From: Mariaggregatimicrobium sp964498785
Lineage (GTDB): Bacteria; Zhuqueibacterota; Zhuqueibacteria; Thermofontimicrobiales; Thiofontviventaceae
Reading direction: 5' to 3'
DNA: 19,149 nt
Assembly: GCA_964498785.1 (NCBI GenBank)
Contig: CAZCJL010000122.1
Location: 1 to 19,149, forward strand
The translations under genes were made by a program, and so were the position numbers. Each line of letters begins with the position of its first letter. Positions within the stretch are counted from its first letter, which is position 1. The notes below the pieces were generated by a model that saw only the letters and a list, made by a program, of their open reading frames with translations, did no database searches and was not told where the DNA came from. Of this stretch, positions 1 to 7,413 are shown one piece after another.

Positions 1-35
1 GATACAGCCCCGGGCATGACATTGAACCAAAAAAT

Positions 36-55
36 GACATTTTACAAAAAATGTC
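36..55. repeat. Perfect 8-bp inverted repeat
   Basis: GACATTTT (36-43) and AAAATGTC (48-55) are exact reverse complements around a 4-base centre. The stem is AT-rich and no T-tract follows, so it is more like a protein-binding palindrome than a terminator. ATGACATT also occurs just upstream (16-23 and 34-41). Function unknown. Confidence 0.45.
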
Positions 56-283
56 CGGTAGCAAGTGGCAATTGTATTTTTTTATAAATCCCCCGATCAA
101 ATTCTTTTTATGGTCATACATACGTGTAATAAAGTTGTTTGTAACTCTGATGTAAAGTACATTGTTATGCTTGTTTGCCATCATGTACACATAACAGGTC
201 TTCATAATTCCGCAATCAGAAAATGCCTTTTTTTGCAGGTTTAATATAAATTTTTATCTCACTTATTCACATTGAAAAGGGAG

Positions 284-303
284 ACTCCGGCATTCGCAGG
301 AGT
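284..303. repeat. REP-like hairpin
   Basis: ACTCC (284-288) pairs with GGAGT (299-303). Inside, GC (290-291) pairs with GC (296-297) around an ATTC loop, with one G-A mismatch. It is markedly more GC-rich than its surroundings and resembles the short dispersed palindromes found between genes in many bacteria. No U-tract follows, so it is not an obvious terminator. Calling it a dispersed repeat is inference from appearance only, because one copy is visible here. Confidence 0.4.
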
Positions 304-350
304 GACATCTGAATAGTTACAATAAAACAAAGAATTCTATTACGTTTTAC

Positions 351-371
351 TTGATATAAAAATTATATCAA
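351..371. promoter_or_regulatory. Perfect 21-bp palindrome, possible operator
   Basis: TTGATATAA (351-359) and TTATATCAA (363-371) are exact reverse complements around AAA. The symmetry is that of a dimeric regulator site. It lies about 105 bp upstream of the response regulator start and about 45 bp upstream of the direct-repeat operator. The stem has almost no GC and no useful U-tract, so termination is unlikely. The binding protein is unknown. Confidence 0.4.
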
Positions 372-416
372 AAACAATCCTGTTTTAAATCTATTAAAAA
401 TAGTACAAATCGTTTT

Positions 417-449
417 CAACAAATTTCCTACAGAATTTCGTTGTATATT
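417..449 (+). promoter_or_regulatory. Tandem-repeat operator and promoter of the response regulator gene
   Basis: CAAC (417-420) and CTAC (428-431) start two half-sites with an 11-bp period (CAACAAATTTC, then CTACAGAATTT). They are followed by TTGTATATT (441-449), whose TATATT resembles a -10 box. OmpR/PhoB-family regulators typically bind direct repeats of about 10-11 bp next to the -35 region. An almost identical arrangement with the same 13-bp offset sits upstream of the TonB-dependent receptor (2450-2482). I infer that this is the binding site of the regulator encoded just downstream. Confidence 0.55.
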
Positions 450-475
450 TCTTTAGAAACAATTACTATAGAATT

Positions 476-1156
476 ATGAAAATACTCATTGTAGAAGACA
501 ACAATCGACTGGCGCTAGATATGTCGCAATTTTTATCAGACAACGGTTTTGTTGCGGAAATTGCCGCGACCTATCACGAGGCAAGCGAAAAACTGGATGT
601 CTATCAATATGATCTCATTCTGCTGGATCTGGGGCTTCCGGATGGCAACGGATTGGAGCTGATTGAGGAAATCAAATCCGGAGCACCGGATACAAGCATC
701 CTGATTCTTACAGCCAAAGATGCTGTTGAAGATAAAGTAAACGGACTGAATTTGGGTGCGGATGATTACATGACAAAACCATTCCACAAAGCAGAACTCA
801 ATGCCCGCATTCGATCGCTGTTGCGCCGTACTAAATTCAATCGCAGTAATATTTTGCAGATCAACGAAATAAAGGTGGACTTCATTGCCATGCAGGCGTT
901 TGTCAATGATAAATCCTTGTCCCTGACGAGAAAGGAGTACGACCTGCTGCTCTATTTTATGCAAAATCCGAACCGGATGCTGACTAAAGAAAGTATTGCC
1001 GAACATCTCTGGGGCGATCACATTGACCAGGCAGACAGTTTTGATTTTATTTACAATCATATTAAAAATCTGCGCAAAAAAATTACACAGGCCGGCGGAA
1101 AAAATTACATCAAAGCGATGTATGGAATGGGTTATAAATTTGTGACCCAAACATAG
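476..1156 (+). CDS. OmpR/PhoB-family response regulator
   Basis: This is a cytoplasmic two-component response regulator of 226 residues, the usual OmpR-family length. The receiver domain spans residues 1-115. Visible residues are the acidic D8, the phospho-acceptor D51 in LLDLGLPD, T79 in ILTAKD and K101 in MTKPF. A winged-helix trans_reg_C DNA-binding domain spans about 128-224 and ends with the typical YGMGYKF. The start has no clear Shine-Dalgarno sequence; ATG476 is kept because the receiver begins immediately (MKILIVED). The sensor kinase follows after only 10 bases, so the two are co-transcribed and probably partners. The direct repeats at 417-449 suggest autoregulation, and the same site before the receptor gene at 2563 suggests a direct target. 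The signal sensed is unknown, and no specific gene name can be assigned. Confidence 0.95.
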   Translation: MKILIVEDNNRLALDMSQFLSDNGFVAEIAATYHEASEKLDVYQYDLILLDLGLPDGNGLELIEEIKSGAPDTSILILTAKDAVEDKVNGLNLGADDYMTKPFHKAELNARIRSLLRRTKFNRSNILQINEIKVDFIAMQAFVNDKSLSLTRKEYDLLLYFMQNPNRMLTKESIAEHLWGDHIDQADSFDFIYNHIKNLRKKITQAGGKNYIKAMYGMGYKFVTQT

Positions 1157-1166
1157 AAGGTCTATT

Positions 1167-2444
1167 ATGAAGAAACGACGTACATTTAATCTGCTATCAA
1201 AAACGACATTTATCTATCTGGTATTCACGTTTATCGCTTTTTTCAGCAGTGCATTATTTCTGACCCGTGAAACCGATGAATTCATCGACCGGGAACTGGA
1301 GCACCGATTTCATAAATCCGAACAACGACTAACATATTATATTGAAGCCGGTAAATCGCCCGATCATTTACCAAAAAGTTTGCATGTAACCATGTTGGCA
1401 GATTCCGGCCAGATAGCAGACTATCCGGTTTATACAGACACATTGATTTACAATACCGAACTTGATGAATATCATCATAATCGAAAAAAAACCACCGTTA
1501 TCAAGGCAAATGATCACTATTACAGACTTGTCCTGATGAAATCCATTAACGATTACGTCCGGTTGCGGGACGATATTTTTGGCTCGTTGATTCCTGCGTT
1601 TATTTTACTGGCGTTTGGTGTAGTGCTCTTCAATTATTTTCTGTCCGGATATTTATTCCAGCCATTTAACGCAATTATGCGTCTCATGCGGACATACAAA
1701 GTCGGAGAGCGCAGAAAGATCAAGAAAATAAATACTTCGACCAAAGAATTCAGTAAAATGCAGGATTTATTTCATCAAATGATTGACCGCATTGAAAATG
1801 ATTATCAAAATTTAAAAGAATATACAGAAAATATGGCCCATGAAATTCAAACGCCGCTAACTATTATCCGCAATAAAACTGAAAATTTAATCGCTGACGA
1901 AATTGTGATGAAACGTCAGGCTGAAACAGTTAAAATGATTTATGAAGAAACCAACCATTTGTCAAAATTGGGAACCACCCTTAATTTGATTACGAAGATA
2001 GAAAATAATGAATTTAGCAACTCGGTTTTGACAAAAACCAAACTTGTCATCGAAAAACATCTGACAGCGATAAGTGAACTCGTACAATTAAAATCGCTCA
2101 CAATGGAGACAAAATTAGAGGAAACACACCAACTTTATATCGATCCGTATTTATTGGATATTGTTTTAAAAAATTTACTGCGCAATGCAATAATTTACGG
2201 AACATCAGATGGCTCAATTCACATCGAGACGTCAGGAGAAAGCATGATCATTAGCAATTATGGGCCACCGCTTAATTTCCCCCCTGATAAAATTTTCCAG
2301 CGGTTTCGCCGAAATAATCAGACAAAGGCATCTCTTGGATTGGGATTAGCGCTGGTACAAAAAATCTGCATTTTGAACAATTTGCAAATCGACTATCATT
2401 ATCAGGACGGACAGCATATTTTTAAAATTACAAATTCTCGATAA
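1167..2444 (+). CDS. Sensor histidine kinase paired with the upstream regulator
   Basis: This is an inner-membrane sensor kinase of 425 residues. TM1 lies at about 13-33. A periplasmic region of about 105 residues follows, then TM2 at about 140-161 and a short HAMP-like linker. The HisKA H-box is NMAHEIQTPL with the phospho-acceptor H225. The HATPase domain has the N-box NLLRNA (N336, N340) and the G2 box SLGLGLAL (389-396). The G1 box reads ISNYGPPL, without the Asp of the textbook DxGxG; this variant occurs in related kinases and need not mean loss of activity. A weak ribosome site (AAGG) precedes ATG1167. The gene lies 10 bases behind the response regulator, so they form one operon. The periplasmic segment has no domain I recognise; its ligand may relate to the substrate of the TonB-dependent receptor that follows. 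Confidence 0.93.
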   Translation: MKKRRTFNLLSKTTFIYLVFTFIAFFSSALFLTRETDEFIDRELEHRFHKSEQRLTYYIEAGKSPDHLPKSLHVTMLADSGQIADYPVYTDTLIYNTELDEYHHNRKKTTVIKANDHYYRLVLMKSINDYVRLRDDIFGSLIPAFILLAFGVVLFNYFLSGYLFQPFNAIMRLMRTYKVGERRKIKKINTSTKEFSKMQDLFHQMIDRIENDYQNLKEYTENMAHEIQTPLTIIRNKTENLIADEIVMKRQAETVKMIYEETNHLSKLGTTLNLITKIENNEFSNSVLTKTKLVIEKHLTAISELVQLKSLTMETKLEETHQLYIDPYLLDIVLKNLLRNAIIYGTSDGSIHIETSGESMIISNYGPPLNFPPDKIFQRFRRNNQTKASLGLGLALVQKICILNNLQIDYHYQDGQHIFKITNSR

Positions 2445-2449
2445 AAAGA

Positions 2450-2482
2450 CTACCAATTTTCTACAAAATCATATTGTATATT
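2450..2482 (+). promoter_or_regulatory. Tandem-repeat operator and promoter of the TonB receptor gene
   Basis: CTAC at 2450-2453 and again at 2461-2464 begin two 11-bp half-sites (CTACCAATTTT, then CTACAAAATCA). TTGTATATT (2474-2482) follows at the same 13-bp offset as in the 417-449 site. Over 28 aligned bases the two regions match at 22. The receptor start codon is about 80 bp downstream, leaving room for a 5' leader. This position, just past the kinase stop codon, implies that the receptor gene has its own promoter rather than depending only on read-through. Confidence 0.55.
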
Positions 2483-2562
2483 GAAGCTCGTTATCTACCA
2501 AAATGACCTGGATATGATGCGATGAATGAATATTGAATCTAGTTTAAAAGGAGTGCACACAG

Positions 2563-4998
2563 ATGTTTAAAAAACTAACCCTAACGTTTCTTACGGTTTT
2601 ATTTCTTATAAATTCCGGCTTCACACAAGCGCCTCGCATGCGCGCTAACGGAACAATGAGCGGAACTATTTATGATAAGGCGACCGGAAATCCGGTTGAA
2701 TATGCGAATATCATTTTATTTTCTCAGCAGAATAATTCACAAATTACCGGCACTATAAGCGATAAAAATGGAAATTTTCAATTAGCGAATGTGCAGCCCG
2801 GAGCATATTATATTGAAATCCGTTTTATGGGCTATGACATGAAAGAAATAGAAAATATTCTAATAAATCCGCGGCAGCCTGTTGTTGATCTTGGAAAAAT
2901 AGAACTTGAAGGAAAAGTATTAAGTATGGAAACCGTGGCTGTCGAAGGGGAAAAACCTGCGTTGACTTATGAAATCGATAAAAAAGTCATTTCCGTCAGT
3001 CAGGTGCAAACCGCAATTTCTGGAAATGCGGCAGATGTTCTGGAAAATGTACCATCGGTAACAGTTGATATCGAAGGAAATGTAACTTTACGCGGGAGCA
3101 GTAATTTTCAGGTACTTATTGACGGGCGTCCAACGGTGTTAGAACCAAATGATGCATTACAGCAAATTCCCGCCAGTACCATCGAAAATATAGAAATTAT
3201 CACAAATCCGTCGGCAAAATACGATCCTGACGGAACAGCAGGAATCATCAATTTGGTGATGAAAAAAAATCAGCGTAGCGGTCGCAGCGGGCTTGTCAAT
3301 CTTAATGCTGGTTTGAATGAAAAATATGGAGGCGAAGTTTTAGTCGAAAATCGTACCAATAAATACAGCATGGTGCTGGGACTCGATTATAACAGGCGTT
3401 TTTTTGACGGGTCTAATGAAGAAATGAATCAGACAACTTATGATGGCCTGGCATCATATATTAACTCTGACGGCGATTCCCGACGAGGATTTATCTCCGG
3501 AGGAATCCGTGGCGCCCTGGAATTGAACCTCTCATCAAAAGATAATCTCCAGCTCAACGGTCGGTATGGTTATCGATCGCATCAACATGAATCTGAACAA
3601 AATTTTGATACATGGGCAGAGCCAGATTTGCTGCATACGCTTTACAACAGCGACAACAGCCATAAACGGTCCGGTAATTATTATTCTATGAATACGTCAT
3701 ATCGTCATCAATTTGCTCGTAAAGGTCATGAGTTATCCGCCCAATTATTATACAGCAAAAGTCATGGTGAAGAAAAATCCGCAAATGAACTTCTTGAACT
3801 GGACGGAAAAAAAATTAGCGGTCAAACTTCCACAGAAGAAGGACCTTCGCAAGAGTATCGTGCTAAAATTGATTATACGCTTCCATTAAATAAAGACGAT
3901 AAATTTGAGACAGGCTATCAAACTGAGTTTCGCGATTCCGAAGATATTGTAGAAATGCTTGAATATCAACAGGATCAAAATATCTACGAGTTTCTTCCGG
4001 AATATGCGCATACAACGCGCTATCTCCGCAACACCCATTCGCTTTATGCTATTTACTCTGCTAAAATTAGCGCGTTTGGTTTTCAATTAGGAATGCGCGG
4101 AGAATATACTGATCGTGAGACTGAATCAGAAGGTGAAAATAAAAAGTATGTAATAGACCGCTGGGATTATTTTCCGACAACTCATTTTTCCTATGAATTT
4201 TCCCGTGGCCAGCAATTAATGGCAAGTTATACCCGCAGAATTGATCGCCCCCGGGGCTATTATCTTGAACCATTTCTGACCTGGATGGACGCATATAATG
4301 TACGCAGCGGTAATCCGGCCATTAAACCGGAATACATTGATTCTTATGAAACGGGCTATCAAACGGCATTTGGGAAAAACTTATTTTCAGCCGAGGTCTA
4401 TTATCGCAAAACAAATAATAAAATTGAACGAGTACGTTCGGTTTACAATGTCGATGTGACGTTGCACTCGGTTGAAAATGTCGGCACTGACCATTCGCTG
4501 GGAACTGAATTGTTGTTGAATATTGATTTAACAAAATTCTGGAATATTAATTTGATGGGAAATATTTATAAATATAAAATTGAAGGCATTCTTTACGGAA
4601 ACGAATTTTCCCGCCAGAGTAATAATTGGAGCAGCCGGTTTAATAATGTGTTCAAAATTGCGCAATTCACACAGCTTCAGATTAATAGTGGCTACCGAAG
4701 TCCAACAGTAAGATCTCAGGGACGCAGAGAAGGATTTTTCTCAACCGATCTCGCGGTGAAACAGGATTTTTTCAATAGATCGCTGAGTGCAAGTTTACAA
4801 ATAAGAGACATTTTTGGCCAGCGGAAATATGAGTACACATCCGAAGGTCCTGATTTTTACCTTCATCGAAAGTTTGATGTGGAATCTCCGATTGTTATGT
4901 TGAATGTTCGTTACAATATAAATAATTATAAGGCCAATCGGGAACGCAACGGAAACACTGGCCAGTCTAATGGCATGGAAGGTGGCGAGGATTTTTAA
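2563..4998 (+). CDS. TonB-dependent outer-membrane receptor
   Basis: This 811-residue outer-membrane protein has a signal peptide at about 1-22 (charged MFKK, then a hydrophobic run ending near SGFTQA). A carboxypeptidase-regulatory-like beta-sandwich follows at about 31-115 (MSGTIYDKATGNPVEYANI, then GNFQLANVQPG). The TonB plug is at about 137-235 (VLENVPSVTVD, then VTLRGSSNFQVLIDGRP, then DPDGTAGIINLVMK). A long beta-barrel of the OMP_b-brl_3 type runs to the end. The substrate cannot be read from the sequence; siderophores, peptides and glycans are all possible. A good ribosome site (AAAGGAG) precedes ATG2563. The direct-repeat operator upstream matches that of the adjacent two-component system, so I infer control by it. 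No SusD-like partner gene is present, arguing against a classic polysaccharide-utilisation pair here. The C-terminus is Gly/Asn-rich and ends soon after the last predicted strand. Confidence 0.92.
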   Translation: MFKKLTLTFLTVLFLINSGFTQAPRMRANGTMSGTIYDKATGNPVEYANIILFSQQNNSQITGTISDKNGNFQLANVQPGAYYIEIRFMGYDMKEIENILINPRQPVVDLGKIELEGKVLSMETVAVEGEKPALTYEIDKKVISVSQVQTAISGNAADVLENVPSVTVDIEGNVTLRGSSNFQVLIDGRPTVLEPNDALQQIPASTIENIEIITNPSAKYDPDGTAGIINLVMKKNQRSGRSGLVNLNAGLNEKYGGEVLVENRTNKYSMVLGLDYNRRFFDGSNEEMNQTTYDGLASYINSDGDSRRGFISGGIRGALELNLSSKDNLQLNGRYGYRSHQHESEQNFDTWAEPDLLHTLYNSDNSHKRSGNYYSMNTSYRHQFARKGHELSAQLLYSKSHGEEKSANELLELDGKKISGQTSTEEGPSQEYRAKIDYTLPLNKDDKFETGYQTEFRDSEDIVEMLEYQQDQNIYEFLPEYAHTTRYLRNTHSLYAIYSAKISAFGFQLGMRGEYTDRETESEGENKKYVIDRWDYFPTTHFSYEFSRGQQLMASYTRRIDRPRGYYLEPFLTWMDAYNVRSGNPAIKPEYIDSYETGYQTAFGKNLFSAEVYYRKTNNKIERVRSVYNVDVTLHSVENVGTDHSLGTELLLNIDLTKFWNINLMGNIYKYKIEGILYGNEFSRQSNNWSSRFNNVFKIAQFTQLQINSGYRSPTVRSQGRREGFFSTDLAVKQDFFNRSLSASLQIRDIFGQRKYEYTSEGPDFYLHRKFDVESPIVMLNVRYNINNYKANRERNGNTGQSNGMEGGEDF

Positions 4999-5020
4999 AC
5001 ACTAAAATTTCTAAAAAAAA

Positions 5021-5045
5021 CTCCGCAGGGCATGTCCCTGCGGGG
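5021..5045. terminator. Probable terminator after the TonB receptor
   Basis: CTCCGCAGGG (5021-5030) pairs with CCCTGCGGGG (5036-5045) around a CATGT loop, with one G-U pair. It begins 23 bases after the receptor stop codon. The T-run on the plus side is short (ATTTG), while eight A residues precede the stem (5013-5020), so the hairpin would look stronger on the minus strand. It still most likely ends the receptor transcript. Confidence 0.65.
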
Positions 5046-5178
5046 ATTTGTACGATCTTTGCAGTAAATTTTCCTTCAACTTCTCATAACGCCCGACATT
5101 CATTCTCTTCTTTTACAGATTACAACCTTTCAATCAATAACTCCCATATCTATCCTTTGGGTGCAATTCATATTTCAC

Positions 5179-5207
5179 TTGATATTTAGTAAAAAAAAGT
5201 TTATATT
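5179..5207 (+). promoter_or_regulatory. Sigma70-like promoter for the SRPBCC-GyrI gene
   Basis: TTGATA (5179-5184) and TATATT (5202-5207) are separated by exactly 17 bp. The predicted start near 5214 gives a 5' leader of about 30 bases carrying AAGGAGG just before ATG5244. The region between the terminator at 5045 and this promoter (5046-5178) shows nothing else recognisable. Confidence 0.55.
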
Positions 5208-5243
5208 ATTTAACACTAACTTTTTTTAAAATAAGGAGGTTAT

Positions 5244-6257
5244 ATGAAAGTGTTAAAAATAATCGGGATCATCTTGCTGGCGGCGGTAGTTCTTATTATC
5301 GTTCTGGGGCTGATTGCGCCCAAAAAGTATGCAGTGGAACGGTCAATTGTAATTGACGCCCCAAAAGTTGTTGTATTTAATTACATGAAATATTGGAAAA
5401 ACTGGCAAAAATGGTCTCCCTGGGCTGAACGCGATTCAACGATGGAAATCACTTTCGAAGGTACCGATGGCGCAGAAGGATCGGTTTATAGGTGGGAAGG
5501 AGACCCGAAAGTTACCGGTAAAGGTGAAATGACGAATACAGGTACTAAGGATTTGGAAGAAGTGACTTATCACTTATATTTCCAGGAACCCTGGGAAAGC
5601 GAGTCTGACGGATATCTCCGTGTATCTGACGTCGATGGCGGCACAAAAGCATCCTGGGGGTTTTATGGTGAAACTCCGTTTCCCTGGAACATCATGATGT
5701 TATTCATGAACATGGAAAAAATGATGGCGCCGGATTTTAATCGCGGGCTGGAACTGTTAAAACAGATTTGTGAAAAAGAAGCGGCAGAAATCAGTAAATA
5801 CGACATCAATCCTATTAATTTTCCGGCAACAAATTACGCTGCTATTCGTGAAAATGTTGCCTTAGAAAATATTAACGGTTTTTTTAAAAAATCATTTGGT
5901 ATCATTAAACCACTCATGCGACGAACAGGAATACGGATGACCGGAGTTCCATCAGGATTGTATTTTTCAATGGATGAGCAAGAGGGCACAACCGATATGG
6001 CTGCTGCGGTGCCAATCAAAGGTTCGCTGAATGAAGGCGCGGTCCAAACAATAAAATTGCCGGCTTCAAAGGGATTTATGGTGAATTACTACGGGTCATA
6101 TCAGGGGGCGGAATACGCTCATAAAGCATTGGATTATCATATCCAGCAAAACTGGCTAACTCAAAAACAACCAATTATCGAAGCCTATGTAACGGATCCG
6201 GAACAAGAGCCGGATACATCGAAATGGTTAACGAAGATTTATTATCTGGTTCAATAA
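5244..6257 (+). CDS. Membrane-anchored SRPBCC domain fused to GyrI-like domain
   Basis: This 337-residue protein has an N-terminal membrane anchor or uncleaved signal at about 5-25. An SRPBCC (START/polyketide-cyclase-like) ligand-binding domain spans about 28-175; it begins YAVERSIVIDAP, has WKNWQKWSPW, and ends where the helix NRGLELLKQICE packs. A GyrI-like/AraC effector-binding domain occupies about 185-337 (NYAAIRENVALENINGFF; KGFMVNYYGSYQGAEYAHKA). Both domains bind small hydrophobic or multidrug-like ligands in other proteins, so a ligand-binding or sequestering role is likely; no DNA-binding domain is present. A strong ribosome site (AAGGAGG) fixes the start. It has its own promoter (5179-5207), and selD follows 83 bases later, perhaps in the same transcript. 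The substrate is unknown. Confidence 0.8.
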   Translation: MKVLKIIGIILLAAVVLIIVLGLIAPKKYAVERSIVIDAPKVVVFNYMKYWKNWQKWSPWAERDSTMEITFEGTDGAEGSVYRWEGDPKVTGKGEMTNTGTKDLEEVTYHLYFQEPWESESDGYLRVSDVDGGTKASWGFYGETPFPWNIMMLFMNMEKMMAPDFNRGLELLKQICEKEAAEISKYDINPINFPATNYAAIRENVALENINGFFKKSFGIIKPLMRRTGIRMTGVPSGLYFSMDEQEGTTDMAAAVPIKGSLNEGAVQTIKLPASKGFMVNYYGSYQGAEYAHKALDYHIQQNWLTQKQPIIEAYVTDPEQEPDTSKWLTKIYYLVQ

Positions 6258-6275
6258 CATCTATTGAAAAATTAT

Positions 6276-6296
6276 TGTGTGGTTGGTTGGCACACA
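6276..6296 (+). other. Small hairpin in the gap before selD
   Basis: TGTGTG (6276-6281) pairs with CACACA (6291-6296) around the loop GTTGGTTGG. No U-tract follows, so it is not a convincing terminator. It may have no function; it is recorded because it is the only structure between the two genes. Confidence 0.25.
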
Positions 6297-6340
6297 GATT
6301 TCCGAGAAAATGACAATGAAACTATTAAAATGAGGAAACG

Positions 6341-7381
6341 ATGATTAAGAACGTTCGTTTGACAACGCTTGTAAATGCTGCTGGTTGAGCTGCAAAAGTG
6401 TGTCAGGAAGACCTGTCGCAGGTACTGCGGCAATTACCAAAATTTGAAGACCCAAACCTGATTTTTGGCTATGATACATTTGGAGATGCTGGTGTTTATC
6501 GATTACGGGCAGATCTGGCAATTATTCAAACTGTCGACATCCTCACACCAATTGCAGACGATCCGTTTACCTTCGGAGAAATTGCTGCTGCCAATTCACT
6601 AAGCGATGTTTACGTTATGGGTGGAAAGCCGATAACCGCGCTCAATATCATTGGATTTCCCCCAAAACTTGATTTATCGATTATGGCAAAAATTATTCAG
6701 GGCGGCTCCGAAAAAGTGAAGCAAGCCGGTGTTGTGGTGGTCGGTGGCCATACCATTAAAGATGATCAGCTAAAATTTGGGATGGCGGTAACGGCAATTA
6801 TTGATCCGAAAAATTTAATCACAAATGAACATGCAACAGTCGGCGATCAATTAATTTTAACCAAACCATTGGGAACAGGAGTTATATCAACAGCACTGAA
6901 AAACGATGTCGCGTCGAGTGAGGCTGTCCGGGATGCCAATAATTCCATGCGTGAATTAAACGCAGCCGCGGCAGAGGCGATGAGCAATGTTGGGGTTAAC
7001 GCGTGTACGGATGTAACCGGATTTGGCTTGCTGGGGCATGCCGCTCAATTAGCTGATGCCAGTGGCGTCAGTTTGCGGATTTATTCAAAAAACGTGCCAA
7101 TTTTTGAAGCAGCAAGAGAATATGCACACCTGTCGCTCTATCCGGGAGGCACAATGCTCAATTATAAATACATACGGCCTTCTGTAGAATTCGACGCTAA
7201 TGTTGATGAAGATACTCAAATGCTTTTGTGCGACGCACAAACATCCGGCGGATTATTAATTTCTGTAGCCAAAGATAAGTGTCCGGAGCTTGTTCATAAA
7301 TTAAAAGAAAAAAACGTGTTGACAACAAATGTCATCGGCGAAGTAATTCATAAACAAAAAATGACAATATATATTGAGTGA
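6341..7381 (+). CDS. selD: Selenide, water dikinase, selenocysteine-containing
   Basis: SelD makes selenophosphate from selenide and ATP, the selenium donor for selenocysteine and selenouridine. The true start is ATG6341, preceded by GAGGAAA at good spacing. Reading from there gives NAAGUAAKV, with an in-frame TGA at 6386-6388 decoded as Sec16, followed by the essential Lys19. This aligns with the catalytic GCxxK site of Cys-type SelD (E. coli Cys17/Lys20). The protein would have 346 residues, normal for the family. Beyond this come FGDAGVYRL, ALSDVYVMGG, ALNIIGFPP, VVVGGHTIKDDQLKFGMAV and CTDVTGFGLLGH, all SelD signatures with the metal/ATP-binding Asp residues. Starting at GTG6398 would drop Sec16 and Lys19 and has no ribosome site. 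A stem-loop at 6404-6427 could serve as the SECIS element. The gene implies that selA, selB and selC lie elsewhere in the genome. Confidence 0.93.
6404..6427 (+). promoter_or_regulatory. Candidate bacterial SECIS stem-loop in selD
   Basis: ACCTG (6411-6415) pairs with CAGGT (6419-6423). Below it CAG (6404-6406) pairs with CTG (6425-6427), with an unpaired GAAG opposite A. If the top G-C pair opens, the apical loop is GUCGC and starts with GU, the feature SelB recognises in known bacterial SECIS elements. The loop lies about 26 nt after the UGA at 6386-6388, within the usual spacing. Bacterial SECIS elements are poorly conserved, so the fold is a candidate only. Confidence 0.5.
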
Positions 7382-7413
7382 TTACACAAATTTGAATCCA
7401 CTCTGAAACCTTT

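Larger units (their letters stand above)
1..475. other. Non-coding stretch before the response regulator
   Basis: I see no gene here; open frames are short and lack ribosome binding sites. The stretch holds two perfect palindromes (36-55 and 351-371), a GC-richer hairpin (284-303) and a tandem operator/promoter directly in front of the response regulator (417-449), each listed separately. The rest is AT-rich sequence with no recognisable structure. The gene upstream of base 1 is outside the window, so the 36-55 palindrome may belong to it. Confidence 0.6.

Noticed and set aside
536..1150. Long minus-strand ORF inside the response regulator
   Set aside because: It is antisense to a clear OmpR-family gene and has no recognisable motif or ribosome site.
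6281..6290. G-quadruplex in the GGTTGGTTGG run before selD
   Set aside because: Only three GG runs occur close together; a two-tier quadruplex needs four. A simple hairpin explains the sequence equally well.
6398..7381. selD starting at GTG6398
   Set aside because: This start has no ribosome binding site and would remove the catalytic Sec16 and Lys19. ATG6341 has a good ribosome site and restores the family N-terminus through the UGA.
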